Shown here: in pieces, positions 32,527 through 42,603 of the stretch
Layout: the number at the start of each line of letters is the position of its first letter
How positions within the stretch are numbered: position 1 is the stretch's first letter
DNA from: Xiphydria camelus
Lineage: Eukaryota > Arthropoda > Insecta > Hymenoptera > Xiphydriidae
Reading direction: 5' to 3'
Assembly: GCA_963678675.1 (NCBI GenBank)
Contig: OY783193.1
Location: forward strand, 28,862,016-28,926,015
DNA: 64,000 bases
The notes under the pieces: generated by a model
Seen by the model: the letters and a program-made list of their open reading frames with translations, nothing else
Databases searched by the model: none
What the model was told of the DNA's origin: nothing
Translations under genes and position numbers: made by a program

Positions 32527-32640
32527 GGTGACTCCGATGCGGAGAGCGATGCCGGCGTCGGTGTGACGTATAAGATGCGTCATTCGGCGGCAGCTTCGTG
32601 CCTTGCCAATTGTGCCACGCGCGATAAGGGAGCCTCTGCT
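32527..32640 (+). CDS. slo2: Slo2/KCNT channel exon, variable C-terminal linker
   Basis: The acceptor CGTTTGACAG ends at 32526 and the donor GTGAGTATC starts at 32641; 38 whole codons read GDSDAESDAGVGVTYKMRHS and continue to ATRDKGASA. Both junctions are phase 0 and fit the neighbouring exons. This part of Slo2 proteins is poorly conserved, so the assignment rests on splice sites, phase and position. Confidence 0.7.
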
Positions 32641-33774
32641 GTGAGTATCGATCTGTGTATCTGGATCTATCTTTCTCTCTATCCACCACTGTCTCCGATC
32701 GTCTCTGGGCACCTCTTACCTGTACCCCGTCATATCGCGTGCAAGGTGTGCATGTATACAATCAAGTAGCATCACACACACATATAATACATTTACATGC
32801 AGATACACCATCCACGAGCATGAAACTTCTTTCGCGTTCACAATAAAGCACGTTTATCGCATAAATGTGTAGTATCGCTCTTTTGATGTAACTCGCACGC
32901 CGATTCGATCATGACGCGATCTATCGATTCGTATGTATATTCATGAGGATTTTACGTACATTGAGAAAAATAACTTGGCCAATTTAAACAAAATCTTGGA
33001 GGCCATGACCGAACCATTTGGTGAAATATGAATTCTCCATCTGTTTGATTAAACTGACCATTTTCTGGTTAGAATTACTAGAAATTTAGTTAGAATAACT
33101 AAATATTTGGTTCAACTTACTAGTATTTTTGTTAGAATAATTAAATTCGTTTAATATTATGCGTTTTGTCATTTTAATCAAATTACTTGTCCCAATTTAT
33201 ACTCGAAAATATGATTTTTTTCTGGTTAGTCTATATAGGAAAACATATGTTAGATCCGATTTGACATAATTTAATCTGGATAGATCTAATTAAATCTAAA
33301 TTTTAAAACAGATTGATGCAATGAAATCTATGCAGATCTCGTTAGACCAAATTGAGATCTAAGCTGATCTCGTTAAATGTAATTGTAAGTACAGCCTGCT
33401 ATAACTGAGAATACTCAGATCTAACGAGATCTGCTTAGATCAATCGATTGCAAAATGTAGATCTAACTGGATCTAACCAGGTCAGATTAGACCAAAAATT
33501 AGATTTAAAATATTTTTTCCCGGATACTCCGAAGCACGTGTTACGGTAGATAGAAATGATTTACAGGGAAGAAACATCAATTTGGACACGAGAGAGTCGT
33601 TTCATTAGAAACGTAGGGGAGACTCGCCGAATTTGGACCAGCGTCTACGTTGGACCACCTCTGAATGTAGAGCACAGTAGAGATATTTTTCATTGCTTAT
33701 ATAGTTAGCTACAATAGATACACCATATACTCGAATTTGGTGCACCGTTTCCATTACTTCTCATGGCGGTATTT
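32641..33774. other. Slo2 intron with degenerate GATCTAA-type repeats
   Basis: Around 33240-33500 the sequence is built from recurring AGATCTAA, TTAGATC and GATCTCGTTA words on both strands, forming a loose palindrome. No gene was recognised. Confidence 0.5.
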
Positions 33775-34240
33775 GTATCTGGTAGAGCAATAATGGTTCT
33801 ACCCTATTTAAAAAATATCATAGTTCTCATAAATCCTTATAGAAAACTTGTAAAAATCCCATAGAATCTCCATGAGAATTTGATGCGCTTTTGACACAAC
33901 AATTCCGGATACCCACTAATAAAAATCTGAGAGGGATGCATACGAATGTATTGAATTCTATGTGTATTTGTAAAAACAAAAAAGTCTTGTAACATTATAT
34001 TCATAATTATCAATAGAATGGCGTGAAGCAGGTCTTTATTTCCTTCGTGGGAATTCACTTGTTTTTGCAGATACATATAAAATTTGGTAAATCCCTGCTT
34101 ATTACCTCAGATGCACATAGAATCCAATGAATACCTTTTCGTTCTTCTCAAACTTTTCTAGTGGATATCTGGAATTGCTGTGTCAAAGGCACATCAGATG
34201 CCCGTCAAAGTTGTCTATGGGAATCTATGATTTTTTCAAC
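33775..34240. repeat. Palindromic MITE (AATTCCGGATACCCACTAAT family)
   Basis: The left arm contains GACACAACAATTCCGGATAC, the right arm the inverse-type GTGGATATCTGGAATTGCTG. It is related to 62085-62515 and to the partial copy at 62540-62720, which share ATTCCAGATATCCAC and ATAGAATCCCATA. Confidence 0.65.
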
Positions 34241-34414
34241 AAGGAAGATGATTTAACTCAGCCGCCGCGCCGGTCGAAATAGGGCTTCTTTCCCCTATAT
34301 ATATTGGAACAAAACGATTAAAAAATATATCTACACCAAAATCAACTCTCGTTCCACCTGCATTCCTACGTAAAACGTATACATAAATCCGATAAATCAT
34401 TCTTCTCACCGTAG

Positions 34415-34622
34415 GTACTCCCAGCATCACGGATTCTGTCGCTGGTGACTTTTTAAACGTACTAACCAATGATCAATCAATTCTCACGCTTTCATTAACC
34501 AGGGAAAATGTCGACGCCGTAGCTAATGAGAGCATGAGAATGAATTGTTCATTGAGGAGTATATTTAAAAATGACATTTTAAAAAGTAACCAGCGACAGA
34601 ATCCATGACGCCGGGAGTACAT
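34415..34622. repeat. Palindromic MITE (ACGGATTCTGTCGCTG family)
   Basis: GTACTCCCAGCATCACGGAT on the left mirrors ATCCATGACGCCGGGAGTAC on the right; TTCTGTCGCTGGTGAC pairs with GTAACCAGCGACAGAA. It ends 119 bases before the last Slo2 exon. Half-copies lie at 54917-55060 (and duplicate) and near 24540-24600. Confidence 0.8.
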
Positions 34623-34740
34623 TCAACCGTTTCGTGCACGCGCGCGAAATAATCGCCTCACGATCGATTGCGCGTCGGAGAAGAGAGGCCAAGCTGCGCC
34701 GCGATCGGCCGTAATCGTGGCACCCGCTCTCTGCTTCCAG

Positions 34741-35646
34741 TACTCGGTCAGTCTCGGTGACGAGGCGAGAGACAACCATTCCCAGCAGATCGAGCGCGCC
34801 GAGATCGCCAACCTGGTGCGCTCGCGCATGGAGTCCCTCAACCTGCCGATCGCTGATTACGACGACGTCTCCGAGAAGCGGAACTCCCTCTCCTACGTGA
34901 TTATCAATCCGAGCTGCGACTTGAAGCTCGAGGAGGGCGACATTGTCTACCTGGTTCGACCGAGTCCCTTCTCCGCGCAGAAGACCTTCGAGCGTCACAA
35001 CTCGCGGCGGAAGAGCAACATCAGCTTCTGCTCGGCGCAGCTCGTGGCACAGATGAGCGTCGCGGTAGCGTCGGCTGGGATCGGCGGCGGTGGCGGCGGT
35101 GGCGCTCAGGGCAGCCGACGGGGCTCGGGGATCGGATTGTCTAGAGCACCACCTCTCGGAAACACCAAGTCGAACTCTCTCTCTCTACCGGACAGTCCCA
35201 CCGTAGCCAGCACCCTACGGGGCCGTTCGAACTCCCTGAGAGTAGTCGATGACATACTGCTGAGACGCAGCAATTCGCTGAGGCAGGGCCTGACCACGGC
35301 GCGGCGGAAGACCAGTCTCGAGGACATCGGCCTGGGCGCCTTCTCCCACCCCACGAATCACAATCCCATCAAGATCGCGCTGAACGGATCCATCGGACTG
35401 GAGGTCACGCCGCCGGAGGAAGGCACCCCCGGCAGCGGCGCGAGCAACACGGGAATCCTTGATGTGGGGCTACCCTCTATACCCGCCCTGGAGGCAGCCG
35501 GTCTCGGTCCCTCGCTGGGAGCCGGTCTAGGCGGCTCTCTGGGCGGCCTCTACGACCCTCCCGTCATGCAGAGTCCCATGGGTCCACCACCGCAGATCCA
35601 GGGTGGTTCTCAGGATCCGCAACACATCCAGGGAACGATAGTATGA
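34741..35646 (+). CDS. slo2: Slo2/KCNT channel terminal exon, C-terminal tail and stop
   Basis: The acceptor CTCTGCTTCCAG ends at 34740; the stop codon is TGA at 35644-35646; 301 residues. It opens YSVSLGDEARDNHSQQIERA, then the conserved block YDDVSEKRNSLSYVIINP and CDLKLEEGDIVYLVRPSPF found in invertebrate Slo2. The rest is a Ser/Gly/Pro-rich tail with RSNSLR repeats (two close copies of LRRSNSLRQG-like motif, possible kinase sites), a Gly8 stretch, and NGSIGLEVTPPEE. A short native 3' UTR runs into (GA)n and a LINE within about 70 bases, so the mapped 3' UTR may be transposon-derived. Confidence 0.93.
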   Translation, partial: YSVSLGDEARDNHSQQIERAEIANLVRSRMESLNLPIADYDDVSEKRNSLSYVIINPSCDLKLEEGDIVYLVRPSPFSAQKTFERHNSRRKSNISFCSAQLVAQMSVAVASAGIGGGGGGGAQGSRRGSGIGLSRAPPLGNTKSNSLSLPDSPTVASTLRGRSNSLRVVDDILLRRSNSLRQGLTTARRKTSLEDIGLGAFSHPTNHNPIKIALNGSIGLEVTPPEEGTPGSGASNTGILDVGLPSIPALEAAGLGPSLGAGLGGSLGGLYDPPVMQSPMGPPPQIQGGSQDPQHIQGTIV

Positions 35647-35715
35647 TATAACCTAATGTGGGGACGCCGCTTGTCGAGCGTGGTTCGTAACAAATGGTTT
35701 TAGCGTTCCCACATA

Positions 35716-35769
35716 GAGAGAGAGAGAGAGAGGGAGAGAGAGAGGGAGGGAGAGAGAGAGAGAGAGAGA
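35716..35769. repeat. (GA)n/(TC)n microsatellite at the LINE 3' junction
   Basis: GAGAGA repeats with GGGA interruptions directly abut the LINE 3' end (minus-strand AATAAACATTTC followed by CTCTCT). Confidence 0.85.
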
Positions 35770-35973
35770 AATGTTTATTGTTCAATTTGAACAAATTTTT
35801 GCGCACCGCAAGAGACATTACAGGTATATGATTGGATACGATCAGAAACAGCATAATAGGATCAAAGAATGTAGAAGCAGAAAGAAAAATTAAATAAAAG
35901 TAGTAAAGATACAGTGATAAAGATAGAATAATGATTCAGCAATTAGGTGAAATAGTGGTAACGGTGACGCTCG

Positions 35974-36195
35974 TTACTCCCTTGTTGATAATCTAGGGCG
36001 AACAACAGCAGACGGTATGGAGTCGGCCAGCCATGTCTCGGTGACCGCAATAAGTTGGTAGTGTGGTTGAGTGTCGATATAGAATTTAAGTGAGTCAAGG
36101 CGAGCCCGGAGAGAATTGACATTCAGGCAGCAGGCACGAACAGTATCGAGGCGAGGAGCAACAGTGGAAGGCGGATGGACCCGCTTGGAGTCCAT
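35974..36195 (-). pseudogene. LINE ORF2 N-terminal remnant (AP endonuclease)
   Basis: Starts MDSKRVHPPSTVAPRL, then CLNVNSLRARLDSLKFYI and YQLIAVTETWL. LNVNSLR and ETWL are the first two conserved motifs of the apurinic-type endonuclease of non-LTR elements (catalytic Asn and Glu). The frame then breaks into 3' UTR sequence at about 35990; the remainder of ORF2 is absent. Confidence 0.75.
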
Positions 36196-36198
36196 CAG

Positions 36199-37173
36199 TC
36201 ATTCCGAGCGAGATGTATATAGTCTGATAATTCTAGGGATGTCCTCGAGCGAAGATATGGCATGGATGAGAGCGCCATCTTCTTTCTTGGTCATGACCGC
36301 GCAAGCAGAGCTCCAGATGTATTTGAAACCCGCAGCCTTCAGCTTAGGTTTAGCTTCAACTAGAAGTCGGAAGACATGTCCAGGGAGCATTTCGTTGAGA
36401 TTAATCGAAAAGTCCCCAGTGAATGCAGGCAGAGTGAAGGTATCCAGACCAGCCAGCGACTCAGCGAGTTTAGAGAGTTTTAATACTCCAAACTTCCGTT
36501 TTGCATAGATAATTTTTTTGACGATGCTAGCATCCCTACAGACGACCGCAAACGAAGTTCTTAGCCAGCTATTAGGTGCACTCGAGGTTGAAGGAGTATC
36601 AGGAGCATCAGCTACAGTAGGAGCAGCTTTACGGAGCAGTCTGGTACTGAGGAAGTCAGCAGTCTCAAACTCAATTTCAATGAGCTTTAAGATATCATGG
36701 AAAAATCGAAGAGCTTTTTCATTGGTGGGACCTATGCCAGGAATCCCGGACACTACCAACTCATTGGTGAAATTCTGCCTAGCCAACGTGCGTTGTGTTA
36801 ACAGCATGCTAGAGTTAGTTGCAGCCGTGATTTTCTCAATGGCAGTGTTAGCCATCGGTACAGCATTTGCCACGTCAGTAACGACGGAGTCGAGAGCGGT
36901 GCGCATAGCGGGGAGCTCACGGAGGAGCTCAAATTGTCTCGCTTGACCCTCCCTCAGTTCATTAAGTAATCCCATCATGGCATCATTCGCGGCAGTTTTA
37001 CGCGTTACTCGAGCTTCTCGCTTAGGCTGTTTAGTCTCGTCTGACTTCAAAGGAACATCAGCCTCATCACTGGGTTTATCACGCTTACGACTAGAGTCAG
37101 ACATAAGTGAGGAACCAGAGGAGTCCGAGCCAGTGGGAGAATTGTGGCGAGGAGGTCTGCGAGATTCATCCAT
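36199..37173 (-). CDS. LINE ORF1 protein
   Basis: I take the ATG at 37173 (MDESRRPPRHNSP); the frame is open further upstream but without another ATG context. It is a charged Ser-rich N-terminus, a helical region with ATNSSMLLTQRTLARQNFTN, then NELVVSGIPG and FAVVCRDASIVKKIIYAKRK, as in ORF1 proteins with an RRM-like nucleic-acid-binding part. 324 residues, no stop. No zinc knuckle is visible. The paralogous ORF1 at 37871-38785 confirms the family (ELVVSGIPG against ELVVAGIHE; INLNEMLPGHVFRL against ININEMLPSFVFRL). The stop is four bases from the ORF2 start. Confidence 0.8.
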   Translation of the reverse strand: MDESRRPPRHNSPTGSDSSGSSLMSDSSRKRDKPSDEADVPLKSDETKQPKREARVTRKTAANDAMMGLLNELREGQARQFELLRELPAMRTALDSVVTDVANAVPMANTAIEKITAATNSSMLLTQRTLARQNFTNELVVSGIPGIGPTNEKALRFFHDILKLIEIEFETADFLSTRLLRKAAPTVADAPDTPSTSSAPNSWLRTSFAVVCRDASIVKKIIYAKRKFGVLKLSKLAESLAGLDTFTLPAFTGDFSINLNEMLPGHVFRLLVEAKPKLKAAGFKYIWSSACAVMTKKEDGALIHAISSLEDIPRIIRLYTSRSE

Positions 37174-37600
37174 ATTTATGCTTGAAGGTATAAGATCTTT
37201 AGCGATGGAAGGAAGCCAAGCGTCCGTGTAGTGATGGCTGGAGCTAAGATTGCGCAATTAGAAACAAGACGGATGTAGATTCCAGCAAAAGATGAATTAC
37301 CGGCCGGGAGCACTGACTGATTAATACGGGCGGTGAACGTAAGATGGCGAGAGGGATAAGTGCGCAGCGTTCATGCGCGGACATCCAGCACCGTCCGTGC
37401 TGCTAAACTCAAATCCGAAAATTTGGTTTAAGACAAATCAGATGGTTGCCAACAGCAGTCACACACCACACAAAGAAACACGCCGATGAAAAGCCCGCAA
37501 AATGTAACACACGGTACTCGGTAACAGATAGACACCCCCGGACAAAATGGAGCAAAAAGAATCAAAAAGCACTGAGACAGTTGTAACCGTTACACACCCG

Positions 37601-37601
<1 letters not shown>

Positions 37602-37670
<69 letters not shown>
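37602..37670. repeat. (GA)n microsatellite between two LINE copies
   Basis: An uninterrupted GA run reaching the assembly gap. It separates the 5' end of LINE copy 1 from the unseen 3' end of copy 2. Confidence 0.95.
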
Positions 37671-37870
37671 NNNNNNNNNNNNNNNNNNNNNNNNNNNNNN
37701 NNNNNNNNNNNNNNNNNNNNNNNNNNNNNNNNNNNNNNNNNNNNNNNNNNNNNNNNNNNNNNNNNNNNNNNNNNNNNNNNNNNNNNNNNNNNNNNNNNNN
37801 NNNNNNNNNNNNNNNNNNNNNNNNNNNNNNNNNNNNNNNNNNNNNNNNNNNNNNNNNNNNNNNNNNNNNN
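37671..37870. other. Assembly gap (200 N)
   Basis: A run of exactly 200 N, so the true size is probably unknown. It hides the ORF1 C-terminus, any ORF2 and the 3' end of LINE copy 2, and begins inside a GA microsatellite, a common cause of assembly breaks. Confidence 0.99.
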
Positions 37871-38785
37871 TAAGCGGAAAACAAAACTAGGCAGCATCTC
37901 GTTGATATTAATTGTGGAGTCGCTAGTTTGCGTGGAGAAATTGATAGTGCCAAGCCTGGCTAGGTGCTCCTTGAGTTTGGCGTATTTTAAGACACCGTAT
38001 TTTCGTTTGGCTGCAAGGATCCTTTTGACAGTCCCGGGGTTTTTGCAGACGACCGCGAAAGGTATTTTGGCTGCGATAGATGGACCAGCAGCAGCTAAAG
38101 AGGCAGTAGGGCCTGGAGGCGGAGTTTTGCGTAGGAGTCTTATGCTGGAGACATCATCGGCAGTAATATCAATGCCGAGTAGGCTAGCGATACCTTGGAA
38201 GATGAGAGGTGCTTTTTCATCAGTGAGGTCAGATTCATGTATTCCAGCGACGACTAATTCATTAGATGGATTTTGCCTGCTAAGTACACGGTGACTGTGG
38301 AGCAAGTTGGAGTTAGTGGCTGCAATAAATAGTTCCAAACCACCGGCTATAGGCAGTTGATCGACCCGGGTTTCAAGAGCCTTGAGAGACTTTTTAAGCT
38401 TCACATTTTCCTCCGATAGATCATCGGTTTTAGAAGTAAGAGCATCCGTGGTGAGTGTAAGCTGGTCAGTTTTTGTTTTGAGCATATCCACGTCAGCTTT
38501 GATGGCATCCACGGTGGCACGAATAACCGGGAGTTCCTCCAGGAGCACCTCGTGCCTGGCTTGGGCACTTCTGATGTCGTTCAGTACCACCATGATAGAC
38601 TCCAGTGCGACTCTACTCTGAACGGACTTTTTGGGTGGGGGTTTCAGGAAGGCATGGTCATCATCATCATCCGTTTTCCTATTACGCTTAGGGCGTCCGG
38701 ACGATAAGGTGGACGAGCGCGAGGAGTCAGAGGACTCAGAATCAGCAGGAGAATTTAGCTCGAGTTTGTCCTTGGCCCCGGCCAT
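37871..38785 (-). CDS. LINE copy 2 ORF1 protein, cut by assembly gap
   Basis: Starts at the ATG 38785 (MAGAKDKLELNSPADSESSD), with Ser/Asp-rich N-terminus, then a coiled-coil-like stretch rich in Thr-Asp-Leu heptads (KTKTDQLTLTTDALTSKTDD), ATNSNLLHSHRVLSRQNPSN, ELVVAGIHE and FAVVCKNPGTVKRILAAKRK, to NINEMLPSFVFRL at the gap. Open over 305 codons. The 5' UTR (38786-39230) begins right next to (GA)n. Same family as 36199-37173 but clearly diverged, so these are two independent insertions. Confidence 0.8.
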
Positions 38786-39226
38786 TGTTGGATTGTATTT
38801 GGGATTCGAGTTTGAAGAATGTAGCCACTGGCAGATCTTTCACTATTAGAAATTGACGTTAGATGGCAGTGATCGACGGTCGATATAGCAGGAATCCGGT
38901 TTGGCGCGGTCGAGATGGTAAAAATGCACAAAGACAGAAAGCACTAGTTGGCAGCACTCGTCAGTTCCACACTAGCTGCAAGCGGGCGAAGGAAAAGCAC
39001 CAGGCATGCGCAGAGCAAGAAATGCTGCCAGCCGACCTAACCTCCAAATGCTTTACAGTTGTAAATCCAGGTTTCTCGCACCCCAAGCACTTCCCGGCAC
39101 AGCAAAGATGCGACACACTTAGACCGCAACTCCAGAGCAAGCATAAAGCGCAAGCAGAATGCACACAGGGGCAGGACAAAGCAGGAAAAAGCCAACAATG
39201 TCAGAGCACTCGAACAAGCAGCCACC

Positions 39227-39230
<4 letters not shown>

Positions 39231-39307
<77 letters not shown>

Positions 39308-39386
39308 GGGAGGGAGGGAGGGAGAGAGAGAGAGAAGGAGGGAGGGAGGGAGAGAGAGAGAGGGAGAGAGAGAGGGAGGGAGAGAG
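39231..39386. repeat. (GA)n microsatellite at LINE copy 2 5' end
   Basis: About 155 bases of GA with GGGA interruptions. The LINE copy 2 5' UTR starts on its left; host-like sequence begins on its right. Confidence 0.95.
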
Positions 39387-39680
39387 TAGCGACAGCGAAG
39401 TACGTCGCAGCGCGGGGAGGCGTCCAAAACCGACCGTCCTTTGTCCGGTGAAAGGCGTAGGAGTCGCTACCACTGACGAAGCAAGGGATGGAGAACCGTT
39501 GATTCGCCAAAGTTCTCCGCACATAGGTATATGTGCGCGATACGGAAAGACCGATCGGACACGTCGCCGCACCGTCCATTTTCCCCGTGGTCGGGTCGAT
39601 CGGCGCGCCTCGAACGGTTCGATCGTCTCGGAGGTCACTCCGCCGACAGAACGAAATTCGGGAGGTGGTGCTTGTAACAT
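39387..39680 (+). other. Open frame with Slo2-tail-like peptide, left part
   Basis: A plus-strand frame ends in ASNGSIVSEVTPPTERNSGG. Ungapped against the Slo2 tail (ALNGSIGLEVTPPEEGTPGS at 35380-35439) it shares about half its residues, and the DNA over 39 bases is about three-quarters identical by eye. The frame is open from the GA repeat through 39679, where the foldback element 39680-42603 begins. Removing that element and one copy of the putative ACA duplication continues the same frame at 42604. It may be a duplicated or alternative channel tail exon, or chance; no good acceptor is visible. Confidence 0.35.
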
Positions 39681-40403
39681 GGTGCTTGTATAGTGAGTAT
39701 CATGATTCGGTATAAGAAAGAAAAAGAAGTGAGGTATTTTAGTACCGTACTATTGACATGGAGCTGTACGATGTGGAGTTAAGGAAACCGATTAGTTGCT
39801 GAGCAACCTGGGTGCGATCCGGCGTGCTGTTGGTTTTTGGCGATGCTCAAAGGCGCCTCGTCCCAAACTGCACGCTTCATGTATAAACACTAAATTATCT
39901 CGGATCATACTCGGCAAACGGTATATTTCGGCGAAAGCGGCAAACGCGCTCGGAGTCCCGCACCTTTCCCGGAAATTTTAATCGATACCGCTATATACGT
40001 GGAATACTAAATCCGTCTTGTAAATTAGAGAATGACGAATTCAATAGATGACCGATCGGGGAGACCTGATCCCTGACTAATAAAGCGATCCGTTGGATAC
40101 CTGGCCTTATTATTCGAGGTCCGCTCGAGCATTCTTCGAGGTCCGCCCGAGCATTGTCCGAGGTCCGTCCGATCGTCTTTAGATAATCCTCTCGAGCTCA
40201 GCTCGAGCGTCGTCTGAGATTCGCTCGAGCGTAGCTCGAGCTCAGCTCGACACCGATCTAGACCGATCTAGACCGATCTACACCGATCAATTTTTACTTA
40301 ATTCAATTGGACCATCGATTTTGAGACAGAGCGTGAGATTTCGTGAATTAATTGTAGCACAGGCATTTAGACCGTCAGCAGATAGTGACAGATTCTGGTG
40401 CCC

Positions 40404-41120
40404 CATTTTCGCATACATGCCTCGAAGAGGGTTGAAAGGTACTTCGATGCTGAGTTGAATAAAGCGAAATTTACGAATGGACCCTGGGGATAACATATAA
40501 AAAATTCGATTTTTCTTAACAGAAATAAAAGGGTGCCTGTTGCCCATTTTCGCACGCACGCCTTGTTCACTAAATGATTAATTGATAGAACTTGGCTTCG
40601 GAAAACCAAAGCCATGAGTGTTGCAGGTGGCTAAAGGGTTGAAATAAGGGCGAAAAAAAATCGAGATTTCGAGTGATTTTCCCACGCATGCCTGTTGGAA
40701 GTATGGAAACGTACATCGTCAATAACTCGAAAAAAATATTGGCATGTGAGTGTCGCGAATGGATAAGTACATTTTAGTCTTAAATGTTAACAGATTTTTT
40801 TTTCGATTTTTCAGTTATTTTCGCATGCATGCCTTTGAAACTATAGACTATTATTGATGTGTTAGACATTATAATAAAATTGGCATGACTATCAGATGTG
40901 GACGGAACGAAGACTTTAATCGGAAAGTTGCAGGAAAATGGTATGCTAATTGATGTCATTTTCGCATGCATGCCTTTTGGTATATATTTAGAAAAAGTGA
41001 TTTTAAGTGTATATAACAAAAGAGACTTGAGTATCGGACGTGGCCTTCATATTTTAACAACATAGGAAAGTTGCAGGAAAATTGTATGCTAATTGCCGTC
41101 ATTTTCGCACGCATGCCTTT
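40404..41120 (+). repeat. Diverged ~140-bp tandem repeat with CATTTTCGCATGCATGCC motif
   Basis: The motif occurs at 40404, 40545, 40675, 40816, 40957 and 41100, intervals 141, 130, 141, 141 and 143. Variants: CATTTTCGCATACATGCC, CATTTTCGCACGCACGCC, GATTTTCCCACGCATGCC, TATTTTCGCATGCATGCC. Sequence between motifs is diverged except for the last two units, which share AGAAAAAGTGATTTTAA. Confidence 0.75.
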
Positions 41121-41805
41121 TGGCATATATTTAGAAAAAGTGATTTTAAATGTATATAACAAAAGACTTGAGTGTCGGCCGTGGCCATCATATTAATTAT
41201 ACATAATATATCGAAGAAAGTGCTGACAGAAAAATTCTAGAAATTGTCACCATTGCCAGTCCTGGCCGACCGGCCGCACACACAAAGTTAAGGTACCTAT
41301 GCACGTTCAGTCGGCCGGCCGCTTTCCGCTACGCACACAAATTTGAATGAGAAGTCGCTACCTGCCGGGGGCCTGTTGATTAATAAAATTTCCTCCAGCG
41401 CGGTCACTACGAGAGATGGCTGGTTACGAATTCTCCGGAAATTACCTTCCAAGGAAGGTTTGGGACCCCGAGCTATTGTGTACATGAATTCGGTCTCTTA
41501 CCTACGAGTATACCTGCACTCTTTCCTATACTCTGATTTGAAATCGCATGCAACGCCGAGCGCGCGCTGTTAAGAAAAATCGAATTTTTTATATGTTATC
41601 CCCAGGGTCTATTCGTAAATTTCGCTTTATTCAACTCAGCATCGAAGTACCTTTCAACCCTCTTCGAGGCATGTATGCGAAAATGGGGCACCAGAATCTG
41701 TCACTATCTGCTGACGGTCTAAATGCCTGTGCTACAATTAATTCACGAAATCTCACGCTCTGTCTCAAAATCGATGGTCCAATTGAATTAAATAAAAATT
41801 GATCG

Positions 41806-42010
41806 GTGTAGATCGGTGTCGATCGGTCTAGATCGGTCTAGATCGGTGTCGATCGGTCTAGATCAGTGTCGATCGGTCTAGATCGGTCTAGATCGGTGTC
41901 GATCGGTCTAGATCGGTGTCGATCGGTCTAGACCGGTATCGATCGATCTAGACCGGTGTCGATCGGTCTAAATCGGTGTCGATCGGTCTAGATCGGTGTA
42001 AATCGGTCTA
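41806..42010 (+). repeat. GATCGGTGTC/GATCGGTCTA tandem array
   Basis: About twenty decamer units of GATCGGTSTM type in a row (for example GATCGGTGTCGATCGGTCTA). The corresponding place in the left arm (40250-40290) has only about four units, so the array expanded or contracted after the arms formed. Confidence 0.9.
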
Positions 42011-42603
42011 GCTCCGAATGCGGATCGACCGCTCCAGCGGATATCGACCGACGCTCGAGCTGAGCTCGAGCGACGCTCGAGCGACGCTCGAGAGGATTAT
42101 CTAAAGACGATCGGACGGACTTCGGACAATATTCGGGCGGACCTCGAAGAATGCTCGAGCGGACCTCGAACAATAAGGCCAGGTATCCAACGGATCGCTT
42201 TATTAGTCAGGGATCAGGTCTCCCCGATCGGTCATCTATTGAATTCGTCATTCTCTAATTTACAAGACGGATTTAGTATTCCACGTATATAGCGGTATCG
42301 ATTAAGATTTCCGGGAAAGGTGCGGGACTCCGAGCGCGTTTGCCGCTTTCGCCGAAATATACCGTTTGCCGAGTATGATCCGAGATAATTTAGTGTTTAT
42401 ACATGAAGCGTGCAGTTTGGGACGAGGCGCCTTTGAGCATCGCCAAAAACCAACAGCACGCCGGATCGCACCCAGGCTGCTCAGCAACTACTCGGTTTCC
42501 TTAACTCCACATCGTACAGCTCCATGTCAATAGTACGGTACTAAAATACCTCACTTCTTTTTCTTTTTTATACCGAATCATGATACTCACTATACAAGCA
42601 CCA

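Larger units (their letters stand above)
1751..35646 (+). other. slo2: Slo2/KCNT-type sodium-activated K+ channel gene, 3' half (gene span)
   Basis: This entry ties together eight exons with consensus splice sites and compatible phases: 1751-1856, 7449-7576, 7669-7920, 8006-8117, 11039-11224, 31086-31217, 32527-32640 and 34741-35646. Together they encode the RCK2 regulator-of-conductance domain and the cytoplasmic tail of a Slo2 channel. Pore and RCK1 exons must lie left of the window. Intron sizes are very uneven: 92 and 85 bases at the shortest, and 5.6 kb and 19.9 kb at the longest, the long ones filled with transposons. I recognise the family from the protein sequence; the name slo2 is by orthology and was not tested. 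Confidence 0.9.
35770..37601 (-). mobile_element. LINE copy 1, internally deleted (R1/I-like), in (TC)n
   Basis: On the minus strand: 5' UTR 37601-37174, ORF1 37173-36199, beginning of ORF2 36195-35974, then a short AT-rich 3' UTR ending AATAAACATTTC at 35770. Both boundaries abut (TC)n. Most of the endonuclease and all of the reverse transcriptase are missing although both ends are present, so this is an internal deletion and not the usual 5' truncation. Confidence 0.8.
39680..42603. mobile_element. Long-arm foldback element with satellite-like core
   Basis: The ends TGGTGCTTGTATAGTGAGTA and TACTCACTATACAAGCACCA are exact inverses. Homologous arms run inward about 840 bases on the left (39680-40521) and about 1030 on the right (41570-42603); the right arm is longer because of the GATCGGT array. 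ACA borders both ends (39677-39679 and 42604-42606), a possible 3-base duplication. The 1 kb core holds a diverged tandem repeat of about 140 bases. No transposase was recognised. Confidence 0.8.

Noticed and set aside
39119..39579. Long overlapping ORFs rich in Ser-Leu or Arg-Glu
   Set aside because: They are translations of the (GA)n/(TC)n microsatellite and carry no protein signal.
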